64,000 nt of DNA from Sipunculus nudus (Eukaryota; Annelida; Sipuncula; Golfingiida; Sipunculidae), in assembly GCA_026874595.1 (NCBI GenBank), contig CM049318.1:49134750-49198749 (forward strand), in the 5' to 3' direction. Below are positions 1-11,909 of this stretch, piece after piece; position 1 is the stretch's first letter; the number at the start of each line of letters is the position of its first letter. Under the pieces are notes generated by a model, which worked only from the letters and a program-made list of their open reading frames with translations, made no database searches and was not told where the DNA came from. The position numbers and the translations under genes are program-made.

Positions 1-3000
1 ATGGTGAGCAGATAGTAATCATGGAGAGCAGATAGTAATCATGGAGAGCAGATAGTAATCATGGTGAGCAGATAGTAATCTTGATGAGCAGATAGTAATC
101 TTGATGAGCAGATAGTAATCATGGCAAACAGCTTGTGATCATGGTGAGCAGAGAGTAATCATGGTGAGCAGATAGCAATCATTGGGAGCAGATAGTGGTC
201 ATGGTGAGGAGATTGGGATCATGGTGATTAGATAGTAATCATTGTAAGCAGATTGTGATAATTGTGATGAACAAATAGTTATCATGGTGAGCAGATGGTA
301 ATCTTGGTGAGCAGATTGTTATCCTGATGAGCATAAAGTATTCATTGGGAGCAGATTGTGATCATGGTGACCAGATAGTAATCATGGCAAACAGCTTGTG
401 ATCATGGTGAGCAGACAGCAATCATGGTGAGCAGATAGTGATCTTGGTGAGCAGATAGTAATCCTGGTGAGCAGATAGTAATCATGGAGAGCAGATAGTA
501 ATCAAGGAGAGCAGATAGTAATCATGGTGAGCAGATAGTAATCTTGATGAGCAGATAGTAATCTTGATGAGCAGATAGTTATCATGTCAGACAGATTGTG
601 ACCATGGTAAGCAGATAGTAATCATGGTCAACAGCTTGTAATCATGGTGAGCAGACAGCAATCATGGTGAGCAGATAGTAATCTTGGTGAGCAGATAGTA
701 ATCATGGTGAGCAGATAGTAATCATGGAGAGCAGATAGTAATCATGGAGAGCAGATAGTAATCATGGTGAGCAGATAGTAATCTTGATGAGCAGATAGTT
801 ATCATGTCAGACAGATTGTGACCATGGTGAGCAGATAGTAATCATGGTCAACAGCTTGTAATCATGGTGAGCAGATAGTAATCATGACAACCAGATTGTG
901 TTCATGGTGAGGAAATTGGGATCATGGTGATTAGATAGTAATCATTGTAAGCAGATTGTGATAATTGTGATGAACAAATAGTTATCATGGTGAGCAGATG
1001 GTAATCTTGGTGAGCAGATTGTTATCCTGATGAGCATAAAGTAATCATTGGGAGCAGATTGTGATCATGCTGAGCTGATAGTGATCATGGTGAGCAGATA
1101 GTAATCATGTCAAACAGATTGTGACCATGGTGTGCAGATAATAATCATGGTGAGCAGATAGTAATCATGGTGAGCAGATAGGAATCTTGGTGAGCAGATA
1201 GTAATCATGGTGAGCAGATAGTAATCTTGGTGAGCAGATAGTAATCTTGGTGAGCAGATAGTACTCATGGTGAGCAGATAGTAATCATGGTGAGCAGATA
1301 GTAATCTTGGTGAGCAGATAGTAATCATGGTGAGCAGATAGTAATCTTGATGAGCGGATAGTAATCATGGTGAGCACATTGTAATCATGGTGAGCAGATA
1401 GTAAACCTGGTGAGCAAATAGTAATCTTGGTGAGCAGATAGTAATCTTGGTGAGCAGATAGTAATCATGGTGAGCACATTGTAATCAAGGTGAGCAGATA
1501 GTAATCATGGTGAGCAGATAGTAATCATGGCGAGCAGATAGTAATCATGGTGAGCAGATAGTAATCAGACATGTCAGACATGGTGAGCAGAAAGTAATCT
1601 GGATGAGCAGATAGTTATCATGACAGACATATTGTGACCATGGTGAGCAGATAGTAATCATAGTGAACAGCTTGTAATCATGGTGAGCAGATAGTAATCA
1701 TGGTGAGCAGATAGTAATCATGGTGAGCAGATAGTAATAATGGTGATTAGATAGTATTCATTGTAAGCAGATTGTGATAATTGTGATGAACAAATAGTTA
1801 TCATGGTGAGCAGATAGTAATCTTGGTGAGCAGATAGTAATCATGGAGAGCAGATAGTAATCATGGCAAACAGCTTGTGATCATGGTGAGCAGAGAGTAA
1901 TCATGGTGAGCAGATAGTAATCATTGGGAGCAGATAGTGGTCATGGTGAGCAGATAGTAATCTTGGTGAGCAGATAGTAATCATGGAGAGCAGATAGTAA
2001 TCATGGCAAACAGCTTGTGATCATGGTGAGCAGAGAGTAATCATGGTGAGCAGATAGTAATCATTGGGAGCAGATAGTGGTCATGGTGAGCAGATAGTAA
2101 TTTTGGTGAGCAGATAGTAATCATGGTGAGCAGATAGAAATCTTGGTGAGCAGATAGTAATCATGGAGAGCAGAAAGTAATCATGGCAAACAGCTTGTGG
2201 TCATGGTGAGCAGATAGTAATCATGGTGAGCAGATAGTAATCATGGAGAGCAGATAGTAATCATGGAGAGCAGATAGTAATCATGGTGAGCAGAAAGTAA
2301 TCTTGATGAGCAGATAGTTATCATGTCAGACATATTGTGACCATGGTGAGCAGAAAGTAATCATAGTGAACAGCTTGTGATCATGGTGAGCAGATAGTAA
2401 CCATGGTGAGCAGATAGTAAGCATGGTGAGCATATAGTGATCATGGTGATTAGATAGTAATCATTGTAAGCAGATTGTGATTATTGTGATGAACAAATAG
2501 TTATCATGGTGAGCAGATAGTAATCATGGTGAGCAGATAGTAATCATGGTGAGCAGATAGTAATAATGGAGAGCAGATAGTAATCATGGAGAGCAGATAG
2601 TAATCATGGTGAGCAGATAGTAATCTTGATGAGCAGATAGTAATCATGGAGAGCAGAGAGTAATCATGGAGAGCAGAAAGTAATCATGGTGAGCAGATAG
2701 TAATCTTGATGAGCAGATAGTTATCATGTCAGACAGATTGTGACCATGGTGAGCAGACTGTAATCATGGTGAACAGCTTGTAATCATGGTGAGCAGATAG
2801 TAATCATGACAACCAGATTGTGTTCATGGTGAGGAGATTGGGATCATGGTGATTAGATAGTAATCATTGTAAGCAGATTGTGATTATTGTGATGAACAAA
2901 TAGTTATCATGGTGGGCAGACAGTTATCATGGCAAGCAGACTGGGATCATGGTGAGCAGATGGTAATCTTGGTGAGCAGATTGTTATCCTGATGAGCATT

Positions 3001-4112
3001 AAGTAATCATTGGGAGCAGATTGTGATCATGGTGAGCTGAAAGTGATCATGTAATCATGGTGAGCAGATAGTAATCATGGTGAGCAGATAGTAATCCTGG
3101 TGAGCAGATAGTAATCTTGGTGAGCAGATAGTAATCATGGTGAGCAGATAGTAATCATGGTGAGCAGATAGTAATCCTGGTGAGCAGATAGTAATCTTGG
3201 TGAGCAGATAGTAATCTTGGTGAGCAGATAGTAATCTTGGTGAGCAGATAGTAATCATGGTGAGCGGATAGTAATCTTGGTGAGCAGACAGTAATCATGG
3301 TGAGCAGATTGTTATCCTGATGAGCATAAAGTAATCATTGGGAGCAGATTGTGATCATGGTGAGCTGAAAGTGATCATGTAATCATGGTGAGCAGATAGT
3401 AATCATGGTGAGCAGATAGTAATCCTGGTGAGCAGATAGTAATCTTGGTGAGCAGATAGTAATCATGGTGAGCAGATAGTAATCATGGTGAGCAGATAGT
3501 AATCCTGGTGAGCAGATAGTAATCTCGGTGAGCAGATAGTAATCTTGGTGAGCAGATAGTAATCTTGGTGAGCAGATAGTAATCATGGTGAGCGGATAGT
3601 AATCTTGGTGAGCAGACAGTAATCATGGTGAGCAGATAGTAATCCTGGTGAGCAGATAGTAATCATGGTGAGCAGATAGTAATCATGGTGAGCTGATAGT
3701 AATCCTGGTGAGCAGATAGTAATCTTGGTGAGCAGATAGTAATCATGGTGAGCTGATAGTAATCCTGGTGAGCAGATAGTAATCACGGTGAGCAGATAGT
3801 AAACTTGGTGAGCAGATAGTAATCATGGTAAGCACATTGTAATCATGGTGAGCAGATAGTAATCCTGGTGAGCAGATAGTAATCTTGGTGAGCAGATAGT
3901 AATCAAGGAGAGCAGATAGTAATCATGGTGAGCAGATAGTGATTACGTCAAACAGATTGTGACAATGGTGAGCTGATAGTGATCATGGCGAGCAGATAGT
4001 GATCATGTCAAACAGACTGTGACCATGGTGAGCAGACTGTGATCATGGTGATCAGATAATGATCTTGGTGAGCAGATTGTGATCATGGCCATGATGAGCA
4101 TCATAGTGAACA
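1..4112. repeat. 20-bp satellite array with higher-order structure
   Basis: About 200 tandem copies of a 20-bp unit close to atggtgagcagatagtaatc fill this stretch and run off the left edge. Variant units (for example with caaacagcttgtgatc, or with ttgatgagcag) recur in blocks. A distinctive longer block beginning attgtaagcagattgtga and containing gatgaacaaatagtt starts near 241, 944, 1760, 2463 and 2876, so spacings of about 703 bp occur twice. A 120-bp block repeats at 1861 and 1981, and a 328-bp block repeats at 3055 and 3383. Because 60 nt make 20 codons, the minus strand shows short repetitive ORFs, which are artefacts of the period. The last clear units fade at about 4110. The array lies in the intron downstream of the dsRNA-binding exon, or beyond the gene's end. 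Confidence 0.97.
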
Positions 4113-4421
4113 GTTTGGGCATTTTAACTTAAAAACTGACTGGTTTGCGGAAGTGAAACATAGCATCAAGATACTGCTTTGCAGACTGGTATTGACTTGT
4201 AAACTGGGCACAAAACACTATTCTTTTGGTAATGACTGGACCCAATTTTGAACATGTATGTGTAATACATGGCAACTGAATATATCTCTTGGTTACTTTT
4301 GATATCAAGTCAGATTTCAGTCAAGAGACTTTTATACATCTAGATTCCCTTAATCATATCAGACATAATATTCACAGAAACATTGAAAGAAATCTCCTTA
4401 GAGGGAAACCCATGGACTTAC

Positions 4422-4584
4422 CTTTGCCTGTGCCGACAAACTCGCCTGCTGTGACTTTGAACACAAATGTGGGTTCATGGACGGCGCCCTCGTTGGCGAT
4501 GAGATCATACTGTGGAGTGGTCGAGCGCTTTGTACAGAGCTCCTGCAGGAAGCTGATCGGAGTTTTCCCTTGTAGGTAAGCCAT
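4422..4584 (-). CDS. Exon of a TARBP2/PRKRA-like dsRNA-binding protein
   Basis: Read on the minus strand, this exon encodes most of one double-stranded-RNA-binding domain. Landmarks are GKTPISFLQELC (helix 1), TTPQYDLI, EGAVHEPTFVFKV and GTGKGK (start of loop 2 and helix 2). The GKTPI..LQE and HEPTF.F.V pattern is characteristic of the first dsRBD of the TARBP2, PRKRA and loquacious family, the Dicer partners in small-RNA loading. The exon ends in a consensus donor (GTAAGT, 4421-4416) in phase 1, just before the expected lysine-rich SKK.AKH helix, which must lie on a further exon to the left. The 3' splice site is taken as TACAG at 4589-4585, giving ATG as first codon. That ATG could be the initiator or internal. 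The acceptor has a weak pyrimidine tract and is itself part of the adjoining 22-bp repeat. Codons are GC-richer than the flanks. The 300 bp to the left (4113-4421) are single-copy intron. The family is confident; whether it is TARBP2 or PRKRA is not decided. Confidence 0.82.
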
Positions 4585-5140
4585 CTGTAATGTACGATAA
4601 AGCCATCTGTAATGTACAATAAAGCCATCTGTAGTGTTCGATAAAGCAATCTGTAATGTACAATAAAGCCATCTGTAATGTTCGATAAAGCCATCTGTAA
4701 TGTACGATAAAGCCATCTGTAATGTATGATAAAGTCATCTGCAATGTTCATTAAGGCCATCTGTATTGTGTGATAAAGCCATCTGTAATGTACAATAAAG
4801 CCATCTGTAATGTATGATAAAGTCATCTGCAATGTTCATTAAGGCCATCTGTAATGTAAAATAAAGCCTACTGATATGTACAATAAAGCCATCTGTAATG
4901 TACATTAAAGCCATCTTTTATGTACATAAAAGCCATCTGTTATGTACATAAAAGCCATCTGTTATGTACATAAAAGCCATCTGTAATGTAAACTAATGCC
5001 ATCTGTAATGTACATTAAAACTGTCTGTAGTGTACATTACAGCCATCTGTTTTGTACATAAAAGCCATCTGTAATATACAATAAAGCCATCTGTTATGTA
5101 CTTAAAAGCCATCTGTTATGTACAATAAAGCAACCTGTAA
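4585..5140. repeat. 22-bp minisatellite abutting the dsRBD exon
   Basis: About 25 tandem copies of a unit close to aaagccatctgtaatgtaca (22 bp in full). Variants include ttatgtacat and gttcgataaag. The unit nearest the exon merges with it without a gap. On the gene's strand each unit reads TACATTACAGATGGC, so it repeats the acceptor and first bases of the exon, suggesting the array grew from the splice junction. The 66-nt triple period leaves the minus strand open for about 110 codons continuous with the exon frame; these ORFs are probably not translated. Confidence 0.95.
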
Positions 5141-5165
5141 AGCACATTTTAAGATGAAATACTTA

Positions 5166-5500
5166 TTGCCTCTGCCAGGAGGGTATAGTTTCATCCCCAT
5201 ATTTGTGTGTTTGTTCACAACATAACACTTAATCATGAACTAAATCTCATGAAAATTCCAGGACATTTCAGGAATTGGATAATGAAAAATTGATTAGATT
5301 TTGGCATGGATCTGGCACATGATCTGAATTTAGGAACGTCATCAAAGAATATTCACAAATTTACAGTCAATTTTGCACTAATGAACCTGGGAATTTAAAC
5401 AAATAAGTGAAGCAAACAGAGTTTTGGGAGCATCCCACAATAGTGACCCCTACATGACAGATGCTATGGTTCCTTAGAATGTAGACTTCTGGTCTTGTGA
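5166..5500 (+). repeat. Interspersed repeat family A, copy 1
   Basis: Starts near tgcctctgccaggagggta and ends near the segment holding tagtgacccctacatgacag and cttctggtct. Shared landmarks with copies at 29.38 kb, 31.16 kb (inverted) and 50.45 kb are cacatgatctgaattta, aaagaatattcac, gaacctgggaat and ttttgggagcatcc. Copies are about 65-80 percent alike by eye. The class (DNA element or LINE tail) is not known. The following 580 bp to 6079 hold nothing recognisable. Confidence 0.75.
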
Positions 5501-6079
5501 CTAATTTATGCATGTGCACAAAATAAAAGATCTTTAAGAATCAGTTTTGAAATATATTGCTCAAAACACTATCCAGTAGCCAAAACATGCACTGTGCACA
5601 TACCACTGTCTGAAGAAAAGGCAATTTTCATCGGGTTGTTCTGATATTTGCTGGATATCTGTACACACAAATTGCAAATTATAGTGTCCCATCTTATACT
5701 AATTTGACAGTAATAGCAGAAGAGAAATAGTTGATCTCAGAAACCTTTTACTAAGAAAAAGAGGTAAAAAAGTATAGGCCTGCAGTTCAGCCAAATAGTG
5801 TAAGCTGAAGGTATAATGGATACCACTTTCAACTGAAAAATGTAATACCCATGACAAACAGTCCAAATGTGTACTGTGATGCTCAAGTGGAACCTGTATT
5901 TGTGTTGTTAAACTGGAAAGTCGAATTTCAGTAGAATAAATAACATGTTGAGGTTTCCAGGGACTCCTTCCTCAGGCATCAGGATAACCATACTGTACAA
6001 CACTGAATGAGAGTGTATTATATGGTGGAGAATCTGGGATCAGATATTCATACAGGTTTCAATGAAAACGTAAAGGTCA

Positions 6080-8128
6080 GGCCATCCTTAAAATATTCTC
6101 TGTTGGGGCTAACCCGGCCGGTCGAGTTTTTTGGCTGCGGCTGAAATTTTTTTTGGACATATCTGCAAATTAATATTTTTTTGTATGAACTCCTGCAAGC
6201 GCGCCCGGGCCCGTAAAAACTGCCTTCAAGTTGTAGAAAAATAGCCCTTCTATTACATTCTTAGATGCCCTTAATTTCCCTAATGAAAAGTATTACCCGA
6301 CGTTGCCGGTCGTTTAATTTGAGCCTTAAAAATTAGTCAGGTTGTGCCTATATATACGTGGAACAATCGTTATACTCGTGCGCAAGAGAAGAAAAACCGC
6401 CGGGAAACCGCCATCAAATTTTGTTATTCTGGCGAAACAGGCCGATAAAAATATCAAGCAATTAGAAATGGTTCTTATTTGATTACAAATAAAGCTGACG
6501 CTTATCGCTGTCGCATTAAATGAAAGTTCTCTCGACATTCATACTGTCAACCGACCAATGTTGACATTTAAACCATGTGACACGTCGATTTGCATAAACA
6601 CGTGCCTGGAACACGCAGACATTCTTGTGATTGGCGGAGCGATCACATGTCACCGCCAGAGGGCCAATAAGAGGTTCGTAGCAAAAGTTCACCCCATGTG
6701 ACTTCATTCAGGACTATTTTGGCGGGAAAATGTTCACTGCCATCGGGTCGGTTACGTTGGTTATAATTTTTCAGCCACAGTAGCCTATATTAAACAAATG
6801 ACACGGGCCTATTAAATGGAACCTGCAACTGACAATGTGTAACGCACAATTTACACAAAACAGATGTTTGGTATTACAAGAACTGCGTAATTTTAATAGT
6901 TCTGTGGCGATCATGACACGGTTTTGCGACCACAGCTATCAGAACACGCATACAATTTTAGCGACCTTCTTTTTTAGGTTGTGTTTCTTTTTAACTGTAT
7001 TTGTTAAATTATTTTATTTTATTAATTACCTTTAAATCAAACAGATATTTTCTGACCGTACGGCATTTCCTGTTTAGACGTAGACAAGATAGAGATCAAC
7101 ATTGCTCGCTCAGTCATTAATTACAGAAAAATAAAAAATGTCCAGCATTACTTCCATTAGGCACCGTGCCTCTCATTGGTATTTTGTTTGTTTGTTTCTG
7201 ATGCATTTTGCTGGTACCTCATTTACAAGAGGTTTTAAAAAGTCAAGAAAGTAACAATAGATTGGCAAAAATATATTGAGAAATAAGACTTAATGTCTGT
7301 GAGTAATCTTACAAATATTATAGTATGACCTGTCAGATGCAAAAAGTCAATGCCAATGAAATTTTGTTTTATTATAATCAAGCGGGGCATCTGATAACTA
7401 GCAATGAAAAGCAAACAAATGTGACCTAGATTTTAAAACCAAAAACAAATAGAAATGAATACTCCTAAGCCTTTGGGCAGTTAATGTTATATAATAGATC
7501 ATGAATGGTTAATTATATTTTTAGCTTTCAATTACTTTTTTTTCATTTTTACCAAAAAATATAAGGGCCTGTAATTTTTCTTGCGGGCCTGTGAAACCTG
7601 TATGCATGTCAGCAGTAGTGCTAATTGTTATAAAATGAAAGTCCATGCTGGTAGTGAAGTTTAAATAAAACACTGGATTCCCAAGGCCTGTATTTCGACT
7701 TTTTTTTTGTTTTTTAAACTTTTGCATGAAATGTCATGCACAAATAAGGACTGTATATTGGCGATGCCATTCAAAATCACATACTGGCTGTCAAAGGCAT
7801 CTGCAGAAGGTGAGTGGCATAATCAGGGTATGTCCAATATATGGGTTTATCTTTCAAATAAGTACAGTTTTTCATATATTTGTATAAACATTTTATATAT
7901 TCTACTACCTTATAAGGCATTGACTTTAATTAATAAAGAGTTAATTTATTACCATCCTTCTTAATTATACCTCTTCATTTGCAAAGGAAATCTCAAATCG
8001 CACTCATTCATAAAATTCTGGCACTCACATACAACAAAAAATAAATGAGATATACATCAGTTATCATGCTTCCATGATAACATGCTTGACCAATGTTAGC
8101 CCCAACACAAAAATTTTTAAGGATGGCC
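6080..8128. mobile_element. Non-autonomous DNA transposon with 34-bp TIRs
   Basis: The left end (6080-6113) begins GGCCATCCTTAAAA and finishes TGTTGGGGCTAAC. The right end (8095-8128) is its reverse complement with 4 mismatches in 34. Both ends are flanked directly by TCA (6077-6079 and 8129-8131), a likely 3-bp target-site duplication. No transposase-length ORF lies inside, so the 2,049-bp element is non-autonomous. The 6.20-7.35 kb part is shared with 12.41-13.85 kb. A small hairpin (TTATCATG/CATGATAA) lies just inside the right TIR. The superfamily is not assigned: neither the end sequence nor a 3-bp duplication fits a family with certainty. Confidence 0.8.
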
Positions 8129-8396
8129 TCATAAGTCAGAGGGTTGTTTGAAATGTGTATGTATGTCTAAATATACAGCAGAATCATGAATAACATGCAC
8201 ATCATGTGTTATCCACTGAATAATTCACTTTGAATATCATATAAATCCAATGGATATCCAATTATTAAAGAATGAAATGGCAATGTTGTGATGACTTTGG
8301 CAAAAAGGCCTAGATAATGATTTGAAATTTTGGCAAGATGAAATCCTGATCCAATAAAATAAATAAATAAACAATGGACCCATGGGTCACATTGTT

Positions 8397-8935
8397 GGGG
8401 GGGGGGGGGGGTGTTGATACAAGAATAAAAGTACACCAGTGACTTCTGCTCCCCAAGTGACCCATTAAAAGTCAATTAAGCAGAGAGAGCTGCACTGAAT
8501 GACCTCCAGTGACCAAAGTGGGCTGTTTGACAATGCAAGTGAATACAATAAGATCCTTAAAAAAAATTCAATAAATAGCCTAATTTTGGAACTTTTATTT
8601 TCAAATTTCAGATTTTAACAGATAAAATGTTCCGTAACCAAAGTTGGGCAAAATTTAAGGTACTGATTTTATATTTTTGCTAATAACTTGAAAAATTTGA
8701 AAATTCAGATCTAATATTGGGTATAGTATTAAATATTGATTAAATAAAGTTATATCCCTGAAAAAAAATTCTCTTGTTTTAACAATTCTCATGTTAAGTG
8801 AGTAAAAAATCTTACTTGATTCTTTACTAAGTTCATTATGTTTGGACCCATAACTTTACGAAAAAATACACAATACTGACATAATTTCTGGTATGTACAT
8901 AGGAATATATATAGGTAAGATGTACAGTATCCCTA
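8397..8935 (+). repeat. Interspersed repeat family B, copy 1 (with poly-G head)
   Basis: A run of 15 G (8397-8411) is followed by a segment matching 26.74-27.34 kb in the same orientation. Shared words include agttgggcaaaatttaaggt, gcttttattttcaaatttcag (approximate), aagtgag and ggcatgtacataggaa (here ggtatgtacatagg). The poly-G run occupies the same place in both copies, so it belongs to the repeat. No coding capacity is visible. Confidence 0.8.
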
Positions 8936-9033
8936 GCCCTGAGGCCTTTATATCAGTTATAATAAAGTGGGATTGCTTTTCCATTACAGTGCTTACCATC
9001 TCAATGAATCTCTGTTATAATGCTATGACCTTT

Positions 9034-9276
9034 ATCCATAGCTATGATACAGCACTCAAATTACAGATAAACTATTTATTATAGAATAAAAGAATATCTT
9101 TTTTTCATTTCCAAACACAACAATACACCAAAAAATAATCTGTTGCCATATAATCCATAGCTATGATACAGCATTCAAATGACAGATAAATTATTTATTA
9201 TACAACAATTGAGTACTGTACCTTTTTTTCATTTCCATATACAATAATACCCCAATAAATAATCTGTTCTGTATAA
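9034..9276. repeat. 119-bp tandem duplication
   Basis: Two units start at atccatagctatgatacagc (9034 and 9153). Each contains tttattata, a tttttttcatttcc tract and aataatctgtt. They differ by scattered substitutions. No coding sense is visible. Confidence 0.9.
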
Positions 9277-9489
9277 TATTCTATATATGCAAGTGGCCTA
9301 ATCTGTATTGCAGATCACTTAAACAATTGAAAGCTTTGGCTGAGAGATGAAGAATTCATCTTGAAAATCAGCCATTAATTCTCACGTTTTAAATAATAAT
9401 GGATAATACAGTGCACACCTGGCACATATTTTCTCCTGTAGTTTACTCATTCTAATATTTACTATGTTACACATCAATTTGATATTTAA

Positions 9490-9800
9490 CTAGAATACGG
9501 GTAGTCGACAAGCGACTATGTGTATCCGCCAAAATCAGAGTGGAACGGGTGAAGTGAGGCATGTATATGTGGGTTTATGTGTGGAAACAGACGCACAAAT
9601 GGATGCTGGGCAGAGAGGAAAGGTCAGAGGTCAACATAAATTGGTTATAGGCACCAGTTCACATGTGACCCGATAATTGTTGTAAGTTTCGGAAAATCAG
9701 TCCAGTAGTCTCAGAGAGTTCTCCAGAAATGAATTCAGCAGCGGTGGCGGAACCTGGTAAAAAAATACAGTATCCGCAAAACTTCGTTTTAGCAGATATA
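9490..9800 (-). mobile_element. Short Helitron/Helentron-like element (minus orientation)
   Basis: On the minus strand the element ends with a perfect hairpin, TAGTCG-loop-CGACTA (9518-9502), followed by CCGTATT and the terminal CTAG (9493-9490), then host TT. A hairpin about 8-10 nt before a CTRR end is the hallmark of Helitron 3' termini. At the other end (9771-9798) is an imperfect palindrome, TATCCGCAAAAC-ttc-GTTTTAGCAGATA, also present at 25514-25543 at the start of the related plus-strand element. Internal words (tgacctctgacctttcctct, gtgcgtctgtttccacacat on the element strand) are shared with that copy. At about 310 bp it lacks the tandem core and any Rep/helicase coding. Confidence 0.7.
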
Positions 9801-10027
9801 AATATTAAGGAAACATCCACCCTGCACAACACCAATTAATCAAGCCAAATGATGTAAATATCATGAAATTTATACTGAAATGGCAAAAAGTCAATAATTG
9901 TATTCAGACAAGTTTATGAGATTCCAGTGGCTTGGAAAAACCCTATACTTCATGCCAATAATCACTTCACTGACTAAACCTTTATGAAATCATGATCAGT
10001 TTGTATAGAAATAAAATTATCATGTAA

Positions 10028-10540
10028 CAAGAGCATTGCATACCTGATGTATGTTTTGTAATCTGCTCTGATCTTGTTAAATATGTGATTTGCTGAGAAT
10101 TTAATTCAGGTGACAAACTCTAATATTGGTAAATATTTAGAACAAGTTTCATGAAAATCCATTAGATTTTTGGTAGGTCATCACGATGCCACCAGTCTGG
10201 TGCATGGATGCATTGATTTTGACAGGAATCAATTTGAGGTGAGACAATGTATTGATTAATATTTCTGTTAAGTTTCATCCCAATCCATCATGTCCAAAAA
10301 TTATAGTGGCGACACAACAAAGTAGCCCAGTGACCTCTGACCTCATTTAATGAGTGGATTTTGCCTTATAATCAAACTTTGGCAAGATAATTAATATATT
10401 GGTAAGTAGTTATTTAAGTAAATGAAAATCTATCAAAGCCCTGGAAAATTATCCCAGTGACACTAAAAGTAACACACGGCCAACAGATGGACAGTTTGAC
10501 AGACCATGGGTATACATCTCATTGAAAGTGGGTGTATAAA
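10028..10540 (+). repeat. Interspersed repeat family C, copy 1
   Basis: Begins near aagagcattgcatacctgatg and ends near gggtgtataaag. It is shared in the same orientation with 18.68-19.11 kb: landmarks cctgatg, gacctctgacctca, gcattgattttg.cag, tattgattaatat, gagtggatttt and accatgggtata/actgtgggtata. No ORF. Confidence 0.75.
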
Positions 10541-11909
10541 GATTATACAAAAAACTTCATGTGTGCAACAAATCAGGAGGCTGTTCATAGCACTAAAACA
10601 GTGTTAGAATGAAGGAGAAAGGTGCAAGTCTACCACTGTCACAGAGAAATACATCGAGTCTCTGTTACTGCTTTCTTAGTTCTGTTCAAACATCCATACA
10701 ACTGCTTTCTTAGTTCTGTTCCAACATCCATAAAACACATGAAATCTACCATGTTTCATCTATCATCTATCATATATCATTCACTGTCACACTGTTAACT
10801 TCAACCTTATTCAACAGACAGTGCCACCTGCTGGCAGTAATCCTAACATTTCAGATGAAAACAAAAGAAAACACATTTATAAACACAGCTCCCTTTTAGA
10901 TAAATGCACATATCTTGACTGTACATACAGTACACAAGACAAAGCTTACCATATTGGCACATAAATGCCATAAGAAAGACTAAACAATAGTCTGACAGCC
11001 ATAACATATGCTAGCAAACCCCAACCTAGTGAACCATATACACTATTTGTGAAAAACCTGCACTGTGCTGGACTAACCAGTCTTTTCCAGATGTTGGTAT
11101 CTCCCAGTGAACCCATCCTGTACTTCAGTCTGCGGATATCTGACCAGCTTCCCCTTTCACAGGTCCCTGTGGCGTTTGCATGACAACCGCAATCATTTAT
11201 GAAAGTAAAAATCAACCTGTGCATTTTTCATGAGCTCCCACAAACACTGCATTTTATGGTTCCAGATGGCCTGTTAACTGAATGTACACCAAGAGGCGCT
11301 GTTTTACGCAGAGTTTATTTTATCTTTTTCTTACCTAGGTGAAAGGATTTTATTCTCCAGTTGATCAAGTACATTTGTAAAGGTCACCTGAAGCCCTCCC
11401 TTTACAAATGGTGAAATATTAGAAGAGTTTATTTCTGCCAGTTGTAGAGTTTCCATAGATGAAACAGAAAAAACCTAATTGTATCACAGTTCATAAACCC
11501 TGTGAAAACCGCACACTGCTAGCAATCTAAAGTGGGCATCCTTTCAGTCATAAATGGTCATGTAGATCATATACTTCTGATTAAATGAAGACCGCAAACA
11601 CATGAATCAAACTGAACACTGTTGGATGAGTTTTTGCACATTTTCACTGGGATGGTCAATCCTAAATACCCCCAAACATACATGGTGCACGCTGGCCACT
11701 TGCCACGTCACCAGGGATGAAAAGATATCCAAGTGGTGAACAGTCATTGGTTTTTATTAGCCACACTGGCAGAGCAAGTTTTGCCATGCCAACTTGGGGA
11801 ATTTTGCGCAATTGGTTATGACACATTGGTAGCTAGAGTATCTGTGCCTGGCTTATGGTGCTTGAATTTAACTAAATCTCACCTCGAAAGCAGTTAGTGA
11901 TATAATATA
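10541..11909. other. No recognised feature
   Basis: Apart from a short duplication (actgctttcttagttctgtt twice near 10.67-10.72 kb), nothing recognisable. Short ORFs here show no codon bias or domain. Confidence 0.6.

Noticed and set aside
1110-3786. Minus-strand ORFs of 67-72 codons in the satellite
   Set aside because: They only mirror the 20-bp period (60 nt = 20 codons); no start context, domain or splice logic.
1-4112. CRISPR-like array
   Set aside because: The unit is contiguous 20-bp repeat without unique spacers, no cas genes, and the context is eukaryotic.
4398-4832. 144-codon ORF over the minisatellite as a gene
   Set aside because: It reads the dsRBD exon in a wrong frame plus repeats; the true exon frame is the one giving GKTPISFLQE.
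6080-8128. Transposase gene inside the TIR element
   Set aside because: No ORF above about 90 codons and no DDE-like pattern on either strand.
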